Positions 57,071-64,000 of a stretch of DNA of 64,000 nt are shown in pieces. Both the position numbers and the translations under genes were made by a program. Below the pieces are notes generated by a model. That model searched no databases and was not told the origin of the DNA. It worked only from the letters and a program-made list of their open reading frames with translations. This DNA comes from Limnohabitans sp. Rim8 (GTDB taxonomy: Bacteria > Pseudomonadota > Gammaproteobacteria > Burkholderiales > Burkholderiaceae_C), in contig NZ_CAMDLM010000020.1 of assembly GCF_945901735.1 (NCBI RefSeq), positions 1 to 64,000 of the forward strand, written 5' to 3'. The stretch's first letter is position 1. Each line of letters begins with the position of its first letter.

Positions 57071-58285
57071 TTACTTCTTGACCAGCGGGCACTCGCTCTC
57101 AGCCAGGGGGCGGAAAGCCTCGTTGGCAGGAATGGTGGCCACCAGCTTGTAGTAGTCGTATGGGCCTTTGGATTCGGCAGGCTTCTTGACCTGGAACAGG
57201 TAGGCCGGGTGGATCTTGCGACCGTCAGCGCGCACGGTGCCTTTGCCAAACAAAGGATCGTCGGTGGGCAGTTCTTTCATCTTGGCGGCGACTTTGCCGC
57301 CGTCATCGGTCTTGGCCGCATCCACAGCCTTCAGGTAGTGGATCACGCTGGAGTAAACACCGGCTTGCACCATCGATGGGTATTTGCCACCCTGGATTGC
57401 TGCGAAACGCTTGCTGAAAGCGCGGGTGTTGTCGTTCAGATCCCAGTAGAAGGTTTCGGTCAGCATCAGGCCTTGCGCGATGTTCAGACCCAGCGAGTGC
57501 ACGTCAGGCAGGAACACCAGCAATCCGGCCAGGTTTTGACCGCCTTTGGTGATGCCGAACTCGGCCGCTTGCTTGATGGAGTTGGTGGTGTCACCCCCCG
57601 CGTTGGCCAAGCCAATGATCTTGGCTTTGGAGGCTTGGGCTTGCAGCAAGAAAGAAGAGAAGTCTTGTGTGGGGAAAGGTGTGCGGACTTTGCCGACCAC
57701 CTTGCCGCCGTTCTTGTTCACCACGGCTTCGGTGTCGCGCTCCAGGGCGTGGCCGAAAGCGTAGTCGGCGGTCAAGAAGAACCAGGTGTCACCACCGCTT
57801 TTCACAATGGCTTTGCCTGTGCCGTTGGCCAGCATCCAGGTGTCATAAGCCCAGTGGATGGTGTTGGCGTTACAGGCCTTGCCCGACAGATCGGCCGTGG
57901 CCGAGCCGGAGTTGACGTGCAGCTTGCCCTTGTCGCTCGCAATTTTGGCCACGGCCAGACCGACCGAGGATGTGGGCACGTCGGCGATCATGTCGACTTT
58001 GTCGGTGTCAAACCATTGGCGAGCCACGTTGGAGCCCACATCGGGTTTGTTTTGATGGTCAGCGCTGACGATTTCGACTTTGAGCGTGCTCTTGGTCGCC
58101 TTGATGTAGTCCTCGACGGCCATGCGGGCCGCAGTCACCGAGCCGGGGCCGGTGATGTCCGAATACAGGCCCGACATGTCGTTCATCACGCCGATCTTGA
58201 CGATGCCGTCCGAGATCTGTGCTTGGGCTGAGCCTGCAAAGGCGCAAGCGGCCACCGCGGCGAGGGAAAGAAGTTTGCGTTTCAT
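57071..58285 (-). CDS. Branched-chain amino acid-type ABC binding protein
   Basis: 404 residues. A signal peptide (1-22, ending AQA) precedes a periplasmic-binding fold of the LivJ/K type: ISDGIVKIGVMNDMSGLYSDITGPGSV, then FLTADYAFGHALERDTEAVV. The conserved GG and acidic residues of the ligand pocket cannot be assigned to a definite substrate; amides, aromatic acids and branched-chain amino acids are all known for this group. The ATG at 58285 is supported by GGAGAC upstream and the signal peptide. Confidence 0.92.
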   Translation of the reverse strand: MKRKLLSLAAVAACAFAGSAQAQISDGIVKIGVMNDMSGLYSDITGPGSVTAARMAVEDYIKATKSTLKVEIVSADHQNKPDVGSNVARQWFDTDKVDMIADVPTSSVGLAVAKIASDKGKLHVNSGSATADLSGKACNANTIHWAYDTWMLANGTGKAIVKSGGDTWFFLTADYAFGHALERDTEAVVNKNGGKVVGKVRTPFPTQDFSSFLLQAQASKAKIIGLANAGGDTTNSIKQAAEFGITKGGQNLAGLLVFLPDVHSLGLNIAQGLMLTETFYWDLNDNTRAFSKRFAAIQGGKYPSMVQAGVYSSVIHYLKAVDAAKTDDGGKVAAKMKELPTDDPLFGKGTVRADGRKIHPAYLFQVKKPAESKGPYDYYKLVATIPANEAFRPLAESECPLVKK

Positions 58286-58310
58286 CGTATTGTCTCCAGT
58301 TAGAAAAAAA

Positions 58311-59027
58311 TCACACACCCAGGTACTCATGCAGCATGCCCATCTTGGCGGACAGCTCTTGCGAGCTGAAGGTCTCCACCATCTGGCCATGCTCCATCAC
58401 GTAAAACCGGTCCGCCAAGGGCGCGGCAAACCGGAAGTTCTGTTCCACCATGATGATGGTGAAGCCCTTGGCCTTGAGGGCCTTGATCATGCGGGCCAAG
58501 GCCTGAACAATGACCGGGGCCAGGCCTTCGGAAATTTCGTCGAGCAGCAAAAACCGCGCGCCCGTGCGCAAGATGCGGCCGACCGCCAGCATTTGTTGCT
58601 CGCCCCCTGACAGGCGGGTGCCGGGGCTGTTGCGGCGCTCCAGCAGGTTGGGGAACATGTCGTAGATTTCTTCGACCGACATGCCGTTGGGGGCAATCAC
58701 GGGCGGCAGCATCAGGTTTTCTTCGCAGGTCAGAGCCGAGAAAATACCGCGTTCTTCGGGGCAATAACCAATGCCCAGCTTGGCAATCTGGTGCGGTGCC
58801 CAGTTCACTGTTTCTTGACCCCGGATGGTGATGGAGCCGGTGCGCCGACCGACCAGGCCCAGGATGGATTTGACGGTGGTGGTGCGCCCAGCGCCGTTGC
58901 GCCCCAGCAGCGTGACCACTTCGCCTTCGTTGACGGTCATGTCCACCCCATGCAGGATGTGCGACTCGCCGTACCAGGACTGCAGGTTGCTGATGCGCAG
59001 GAATTCTTTGGAATCAGCCATGGGCAC
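58311..59027 (-). CDS. livF: ABC transporter ATPase LivF with Arg in place of the Walker A Lys
   Basis: 238 residues, LivF type. Walker A reads GRNGAGRTT (about 42-50), with CGC coding Arg where Lys is normally invariant. The signature LSGGEQQMLAVGR, Walker B LLLDEISEGLAP and the H-loop-like VEQNF are otherwise normal. Its start overlaps the end of livG by 14 bp (or 8 if the second Met is used). Arg could reduce ATP hydrolysis unless the partner LivG, which has normal motifs, carries most of the activity. Confidence 0.92.
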   Translation of the reverse strand: MPMADSKEFLRISNLQSWYGESHILHGVDMTVNEGEVVTLLGRNGAGRTTTVKSILGLVGRRTGSITIRGQETVNWAPHQIAKLGIGYCPEERGIFSALTCEENLMLPPVIAPNGMSVEEIYDMFPNLLERRNSPGTRLSGGEQQMLAVGRILRTGARFLLLDEISEGLAPVIVQALARMIKALKAKGFTIIMVEQNFRFAAPLADRFYVMEHGQMVETFSSQELSAKMGMLHEYLGV

Positions 59028-59790
59028 CCTCCAGTTGGTTGTCGGCGGTGCCCATATAGGCCTCTAGCACTTGGGGATTTTTCGAAACCACTTCGTAAGG
59101 TCCTTCTGCAATCACTTGTCCACGTTGCAAGACACTGATGGTGTCGGCAATTTTGGACACCACGCTCATGTTGTGTTCCACCATCAGGATGGTGCGGTTG
59201 GCACCGACTTTTTTGATCAGCTGCGTCACACGGTCCACGTCTTCGTGGCCCATGCCTTGGGTGGGCTCGTCCAGCAGCATCAGTTCGGGGTCCATGGCCA
59301 GCGTGGTGGCGATCTCCAGGGCGCGCTTGCGGCCATAGGGCAATTCAACCGCCGTCAGATCGGCCATGCTGCCCAAATCGACCTGGTCGAGCAGGGCCAT
59401 GGCCTTGTCGTTGAGCTGGTTCAGGCTGCGCTCGGAACGCCAGAAATGCAGCGATACACCCGTGGCGCGCTGCAAACCAATGCGCACGTTTTCCATCACC
59501 GTGAGGTTGGGGAAGGTGGCCGAAATCTGGAACGAGCGCACGATGCCCCGGCGTGCCACTTGGGAGGGTTTTTCGCCGGTGATGTCGTGGCCATTGAACA
59601 GGATCTGCCCCTTGGTCGGAATCAGGAATTTGGTCAGCAGGTTGAAGACCGTGGTCTTGCCTGCGCCATTGGGGCCAATCAACGCGTGAATCTGGCCGCG
59701 CTGCACGCTCAGGTTCACGTCATTGACGGCGACAAAGCCCTTGAACTCTTTGATGAGATTCCGGGTTTCAAGGATGGTGTTGCTGGACAT
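59014..59790 (-). CDS. livG: ABC transporter ATPase LivG
   Basis: 258 residues, LivG type. Walker A GPNGAGKTT, the LivG-specific signature LPYGRKRALEIATTLA, Walker B LMLLDEPTQGMGHEDVDR and the switch His in VEHNMSVV are all intact. It is the first gene of the leftward liv operon and overlaps livF. Confidence 0.94.
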   Translation of the reverse strand: MSSNTILETRNLIKEFKGFVAVNDVNLSVQRGQIHALIGPNGAGKTTVFNLLTKFLIPTKGQILFNGHDITGEKPSQVARRGIVRSFQISATFPNLTVMENVRIGLQRATGVSLHFWRSERSLNQLNDKAMALLDQVDLGSMADLTAVELPYGRKRALEIATTLAMDPELMLLDEPTQGMGHEDVDRVTQLIKKVGANRTILMVEHNMSVVSKIADTISVLQRGQVIAEGPYEVVSKNPQVLEAYMGTADNQLEGAHG

Positions 59791-60022
59791 CTGGAGGGCT
59801 CAGTTTCTTTCGGCGGATGTTTCAAACTGTACAAAGTGGGCCATTGTGAGACTGGGGCGTCACTTTTTGCTTCATGGTTATCCCGTGGTTTGTCTCGTTG
59901 GCGTCTACAAATCACGGGTCTTTTCCATTTCATCCGCCGCCATGGGGCCAGGCCAAATCAGTGCTGCTTGCAAGGTTATGGCGCCACCTGAGTAGGGACA
60001 AAGAATTCAGATCCATACCGAC

Positions 60023-61555
60023 TCAAGTCCGACGCGTTTCCAGTCCTTGCGCGTCGATGGCGCGCAACTCGGTTTTCAGCACCTTGCCATAATTGTTTTT
60101 GGGCAAGGCATTGACCAAGTGGTAGTGCTTGGGCCGCTTGAAACGCGCCACCTGGTCTAGGCAGTGCGCGTCCAAATCGGCCACAGTCAAAGGCTGGCGG
60201 CACACCACAAAGGCCACCACCACCTCGCCCCACTCCGGGTCGAGCCTGCCGATGACAGAGACCTCGGCCACTTGCGGGTGCGTGAGCAAGGCTTCTTCGA
60301 CTTCGCGGGGGTAAATGTTGGTGCCGCCGCTGATCACCAGGTCCTTCGATCGGTCCAGCAAAGTCAGGTAACCATCGGCATCCAGACGCCCCACATCACC
60401 GGTTTGCAACCAGCCCTCGCGGATGGCTTTGGCCGTGGCCTCAGGGTCGCGCCAATAGCCCGCCATGACCAGTTCGCTGCGCACGCAAATTTCACCTACT
60501 TCGCCCACCGGCAAGCTCGCACCCGACTCGTCGCCAATCTTCAGCTCGACCATGGCCTGTGCATGCCCGACCGAAGCCAGCCGTTCCCAGTAACGCGGGT
60601 GGGTGGTGTCCAGCACATCGCTCTTGGGCAGCACGCTGATGGTCATCGGGCATTCACCTTGGCCATAAATCTGCGCAAAGTGCGGGCCGATGACCTGCAG
60701 GGCCTCTTCGATGTCGGCCAGGTACATGGGGCCGCCGCCATAGACGATGGTGGCCAGTCCCTGCGGCCGCTCGGGCAAGTTACGCGCCGCATCCACCAGC
60801 CGCCGCACCATGGTGGGCGCTGCAAAAAACGAGGCCCGCTGCCAGTGCGCAGCCAGCAACAAGGCTTCATGCGGGTCAAAGCCGTCCGAGCGCGGCACCA
60901 CGTTCAGCCCGGCGTTCAGCACATAAGGCAGGTGGTACATGCCGCCACCGTGCGACAGCGGTGCGGGGTGCAGCATGCTGTCGCCACGTTCCACCGACTG
61001 CACCGAGCCGAAATACGCCAACGTGCAGCCGCGCAATTGGCGAGCACACAGCACCACACCCTTGGGCCTGCCGGTGGTGCCGCTGGTGTAGAACAACCAG
61101 GCGGGGTCGTCGTCTTCGCGGGCTTGCGGTGGCAGGTGTGGGCCTTCGGCTTGCAACATGAATGTGCTGTCAGCTTGGACGGCGGTTCCAACGCCCACGT
61201 CGCGCAGTGCTTGTGTGAAAGTTTGTTCCCGTTCACTGTCGCAAAAAGCGATGCGGGCTTCGCTGTGCTGGGCAATCCAAGCCGCTTCGCGTTCGTGCAG
61301 CTTGGCATTCACCGGCACCGCCACCGCACCGGCCCACCAGATGCCCCACATGAGGGGCAAATATTCGGGCGTGTTGTGCAGGAACAGCATCACCCGTTCG
61401 CCAGGCTGCACACCTTGGGCGTGCAGCCAGCTGGCCGTGCGGGCAGCGCGGTGGGCAAATTCGGCGTAATCGCACCAGACCTGTGTGCCATGCGCGATGG
61501 CCGCTTGTTGCGGGTAACGTTCGGCGGTGCGCGCCAACCAGAGAGCGATGTTCAT
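60023..61555 (-). CDS. Acyl-CoA synthetase / AMP-dependent ligase
   Basis: 510 residues of the ANL superfamily. The P-loop-like motif LFYTSGTTGRPKGVV, the TGD motif (GWLQTGDVGRLDADGYLTLLDRSKDLVISGGTNIYPREVEEAL) and the C-terminal Lys in LPKNNYGKVLKTEL are present. It activates a carboxylic acid to its CoA ester; chain length or ring preference cannot be told. The ATG at 61555 is preferred over 61576. It follows an SDR gene and a desaturase on the same strand. Confidence 0.9.
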   Translation of the reverse strand: MNIALWLARTAERYPQQAAIAHGTQVWCDYAEFAHRAARTASWLHAQGVQPGERVMLFLHNTPEYLPLMWGIWWAGAVAVPVNAKLHEREAAWIAQHSEARIAFCDSEREQTFTQALRDVGVGTAVQADSTFMLQAEGPHLPPQAREDDDPAWLFYTSGTTGRPKGVVLCARQLRGCTLAYFGSVQSVERGDSMLHPAPLSHGGGMYHLPYVLNAGLNVVPRSDGFDPHEALLLAAHWQRASFFAAPTMVRRLVDAARNLPERPQGLATIVYGGGPMYLADIEEALQVIGPHFAQIYGQGECPMTISVLPKSDVLDTTHPRYWERLASVGHAQAMVELKIGDESGASLPVGEVGEICVRSELVMAGYWRDPEATAKAIREGWLQTGDVGRLDADGYLTLLDRSKDLVISGGTNIYPREVEEALLTHPQVAEVSVIGRLDPEWGEVVVAFVVCRQPLTVADLDAHCLDQVARFKRPKHYHLVNALPKNNYGKVLKTELRAIDAQGLETRRT

Positions 61556-61599
61556 GTGAGTGGGGCAAGTATGCAATGCGGTGCGATGCGATCAGTCCG

Positions 61600-62382
61600 C
61601 TAGACCAAGACCATGCCGCCGTCAAGCAATATGGACTGCCCTGTCATGCCGCGTGATTCATGGGAGCCGAGGTAGACCGCCAGGGCCGCGATTTCGTCCG
61701 GGTTCAGCACCCGCCCCAGCGGCACCCGCGCCAGTGCGGCCTTGACCATGTCGTCACCGCTCATGCCCGAACTTTGAGCCACCTGGGCTTTCAGCGTTTC
61801 CACCATGTCGGTTTGCACAAAGCCGGGGCAGATCGCATTCACGGTGACCGCGTGTGGGCTGGCCTCGAGGGCCACGCAGCGCGTCAAGCCCACCACCGCG
61901 TGCTTGCTCACGTTGTAGGCCGACTGGTTGCGCGAGCCCCATTTGCCCGCAGTAGAGGCAATGTTGACGATGCGCCCGTGCCGGCGTGCCTGCATGCCCG
62001 GCAGGCAGGCCTGCATGAAGTGCAGCACGCCAAACAGGTTCACATCGAGCATGTCCTGAAAATCTTGCTGCGCGTAGTCGAGGAAAGGCTTGGCCCGGTA
62101 CACCCCGGCGTTGTTGACCAGCACATCGACACGTCCAAAGCGTTTTTCGACTTGCGCCACGGCCGCAAAGCAGGCGTCACGTTCGGTCACGTCCATGCCC
62201 AAAGTCATGATGCGCTCGTCAAGCAAACCCAGGCTGTCCTTGACTTCCAGCAGGCGCGCCGAGTCGGTGGCGATCAGGCACAGGCTGGCACCTTCAGCGG
62301 CATAGGCCTCGGCAATCGCGCGGCCGATGCCGCGGCTGGCGCCCGTCACGATGGCCACTTGTTGGTCGAGTCGGTGTGCCAT
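61600..62382 (-). CDS. Short-chain dehydrogenase (3-hydroxybutyrate dehydrogenase-like)
   Basis: 260 residues, classical SDR: TGASRGIG near residue 14, NNAG at about 90, catalytic Ser in VNIASTAGKWG and the YNVSK motif. Unlike the SDR at 37081, the active site is complete. The overall pattern resembles 3-hydroxybutyrate or 3-oxoacyl reductases. The ATG at 62382 starts just before the nucleotide-binding fold. Confidence 0.9.
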   Translation of the reverse strand: MAHRLDQQVAIVTGASRGIGRAIAEAYAAEGASLCLIATDSARLLEVKDSLGLLDERIMTLGMDVTERDACFAAVAQVEKRFGRVDVLVNNAGVYRAKPFLDYAQQDFQDMLDVNLFGVLHFMQACLPGMQARRHGRIVNIASTAGKWGSRNQSAYNVSKHAVVGLTRCVALEASPHAVTVNAICPGFVQTDMVETLKAQVAQSSGMSGDDMVKAALARVPLGRVLNPDEIAALAVYLGSHESRGMTGQSILLDGGMVLV

Positions 62383-62407
62383 GTTCTCAGTCCTTGTTTT
62401 GAAGGGG

Positions 62408-63385
62408 TCAGATGAGTGCAGCTCGTTTGCGCTGATCGCCTGGCTTGCCGTGATCGGGGTCGTCGTGCGGGTTGGACACCGCTTGGCGCAGCACGGCCAG
62501 ATAACCCTGGGCCAGTTCCATGCGCGGGCCAAAGCCTTGTGCGATCAGCATGCGATGGGCGGCAGGCAGCTTCCAGCAGGGCGTGAACACAAACAGGTGG
62601 TGTTCCAGGTGGTAATTGACCCAATAAGGGGCCAGCACCATGCGCATGCCCCAGTTCGTCAGCGTGGTGCGGGTGTTGCGCAAGCGGTCGTCGTTGTTGC
62701 CCACCACCGCATGCTCGGCAATGTTGCGGACGCGGCTGATCACCTGGTACCACGTCAACAAAGGCAACAACCACAAGGCAAAAAAAGCCCACCACACGCC
62801 CGCTGCGGCGGTGATGGCGAAGATGGCCAGGTTGGTGAGGAAGAAATATTTTTCTGCAGAGATCAGGTTCTTCAGACGTTGCCAGCGGCTGGGGCTGTCG
62901 CCCATTTCCTGGCGGAAAGATGCCATGCGCCGTTGGTAACCGGTGATGCCCAGAATATCGCGCCGCATTTTGCGCCAAAAGCTGCTTTGGCTGATGGGAA
63001 ACGGCGCCGACAACATCAGGTCGGGGTCTTCGGCCTGCTGGGTGTGGCGGTGGTGACTCAGGTGATAGGGGCGGTACAGCGTGAGGCTGGCGCCCACCGG
63101 CCAGCCGCACAAAAACGCGCCCAACGTGTCATTGAGCCGGGAGTTCTTGAACAAGGCGCGGTGCGCCGCATCGTGCATCAAAATCGCCAAGCCCAGTTGC
63201 CGCCCGCCAATGATGACCACGGCGACGAGGAAGCTCAAGGGGTTGGGCCAAGCGATGAAAAACGCCATGGCCAATGCGATCACGCCCCAAGCGTGCAACA
63301 CCAAATAAGCGCCCATCCAGTCCGAACGTTCGCGCAAAAATGCGTCTTGCTCGGGGCTGAGGCTGGGCTGAGTGTCGGTGGTCAT
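62408..63385 (-). CDS. Membrane fatty acid desaturase
   Basis: 325 residues with about four to six hydrophobic segments. The three histidine boxes are visible: HDAAH, HLSHHRH and HLEHH, which hold the di-iron site of membrane desaturases and related hydroxylases. An ATG 27 bp upstream (63412) is an alternative start. Substrate may be fatty acyl-lipid or a terpenoid-like compound; the sequence does not decide. Confidence 0.9.
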   Translation of the reverse strand: MTTDTQPSLSPEQDAFLRERSDWMGAYLVLHAWGVIALAMAFFIAWPNPLSFLVAVVIIGGRQLGLAILMHDAAHRALFKNSRLNDTLGAFLCGWPVGASLTLYRPYHLSHHRHTQQAEDPDLMLSAPFPISQSSFWRKMRRDILGITGYQRRMASFRQEMGDSPSRWQRLKNLISAEKYFFLTNLAIFAITAAAGVWWAFFALWLLPLLTWYQVISRVRNIAEHAVVGNNDDRLRNTRTTLTNWGMRMVLAPYWVNYHLEHHLFVFTPCWKLPAAHRMLIAQGFGPRMELAQGYLAVLRQAVSNPHDDPDHGKPGDQRKRAALI

Positions 63386-63540
63386 GCGAAGTTCATGGGC
63401 AAAGATGTGCATCTTGGACCCATTGCCCTGTACAAACAGTCACAGGTGTGACCTGTCTATACAGCCGTAGACAGAGGGCGTCGACGTGTTCTGGGAAAGG
63501 CTGTCAAAACGAAACCTGACAGACTGTTTTCGCGGGCGAC

Positions 63541-64000
63541 TTATCGCTGACCGTCGTGGACCGAAACAGCTTCCATAGTCAGGCCACCCAGTCGCGAGTG
63601 AATGCGGCCACCAGTGCCCATGACCAAGGCAAACAATATTTCGTTCGGGCGCGGCGCATCCTGAATGCCCACTTCCATGCTGTTGAAGTGGCTGCGCACA
63701 TAACAAGCGTGGATGTAATGCACAGGAACCATCAAACGGTACCCAGCGCTGGCGACAGCTTTGCTGGCAGGTACGATGGCTTTGGGGTCACCCAGCAAAG
63801 ACCGCATCGCCCACCCACCGGCCTCGTGCCACACCGCGCCGTGTTCCATCTCGCCGTTCACACCCACGATGGCGGCTTTGCTGTACACCTCGATGTTGTC
63901 TTTGCCCAGTGTGTCGATCAACTCTTGCGCCAACACGGTGCCCAGCGACCTGAGCTCTGCCATGAAAGGCATGAGATCGGGCGCGTAGGAGCCTGCGTAG
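63541..64000 (-). CDS. Amino acid synthesis (DUF1185/AA_synth) family protein, 5' end missing
   Basis: The frame runs off the right edge of the window; about 153 C-terminal residues are present. The segments NIEVYSKAAIVGVNGEMEHGAVWHEAGGWAMRSLLG and SAGYRLMVPVHYIHACYVRSHFNSMEVGIQDAPRPNEI match the AA_synth family, whose biochemical role is poorly defined. An internal ATG at 63972 is not taken as the start because the frame stays open upstream with family-like sequence (YAGSYAPDL). Confidence 0.85.
   Translation of the reverse strand, partial: YAGSYAPDLMPFMAELRSLGTVLAQELIDTLGKDNIEVYSKAAIVGVNGEMEHGAVWHEAGGWAMRSLLGDPKAIVPASKAVASAGYRLMVPVHYIHACYVRSHFNSMEVGIQDAPRPNEILFALVMGTGGRIHSRLGGLTMEAVSVHDGQR

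Noticed and set aside
55928..58231. 767-residue forward open frame antisense to the liv genes
   Set aside because: It lies fully opposite livM, livH and the binding-protein gene and has composition typical of antisense frames in GC-rich DNA.

Overview
The window is a 64 kb piece of a betaproteobacterial chromosome, most likely Comamonadaceae (Burkholderiales; the gene content resembles Limnohabitans, Rhodoferax or Polaromonas relatives). This is inferred from Bug-type solute receptors, a complete liv operon, metX-metW, the kdsD-kdsC-lptC block beside a CPA2 antiporter, and moderately GC-rich coding sequence. No rRNA, tRNA or CRISPR array was found.

Layout. (1) 1-2407: the 3' part of a very acidic Asp-Gly/Ser-Ala repeat protein whose start lies outside the window. 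(2) 2784-26453: one type VI secretion system (T6SS), in the order tssB-tssC-hcp-tssE-tssF-tssG-tssH-vgrG-MORN-DUF4280-small membrane protein-tssA, then an AT-rich island, then tssJ-tssK-tssL-tssM. The island (16444-19612) holds a divergent 420-residue orphan gene and a decayed IS5-family transposase. All thirteen core tss genes are represented if the DUF4280 protein is counted separately as a PAAR-like tip. No kinase, phosphatase, FHA or TagF gene is in view. (3) 26493-31600: a lone formyltransferase-fold protein, then a leftward operon of a periplasmic amino-acid-type binding protein with two DctA/GltP-type symporters, then a fragment of a dead Bug receptor gene.

(4) 31600-43487: catabolic and housekeeping genes. 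These are a DODA-type dioxygenase, an aldehyde dehydrogenase, pyroglutamyl peptidase, a cytochrome c, an MpaB-like oxygenase and a lipocalin. They are followed by an aromatic or organic-acid module (SDR, PEP mutase/isocitrate lyase-like enzyme, Bug receptor, GntR regulator, FAD monooxygenase, DUF2783 protein, VOC enzyme). A perfect 14-copy 7-bp tandem repeat lies between the regulator and the monooxygenase. (5) 43494-48634: a drug-efflux MFS protein, metW-metX under a SAM-II riboswitch followed by an intrinsic terminator, a TMEM165/GDT1 transporter, and amtB with a candidate sigma-54 promoter. (6) 48863-55109: a glycine-rich RRM protein, lptC-kdsC-kdsD (without lptA/lptB next to them), a KefB/C-like antiporter, apt and a cupin dioxygenase. 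(7) 55186-64000: a leftward livG-livF-livK-livH-livM set, an acyl-CoA synthetase, an SDR, a fatty acid desaturase and a partial DUF1185-type gene.

The least explained items are the repeat protein beside the T6SS, the orphan gene in the island, the binding-protein/symporter operon, and several enzymes that lack a canonical catalytic residue (TssM P-loop, LivF Walker lysine, an SDR without Tyr/Lys).
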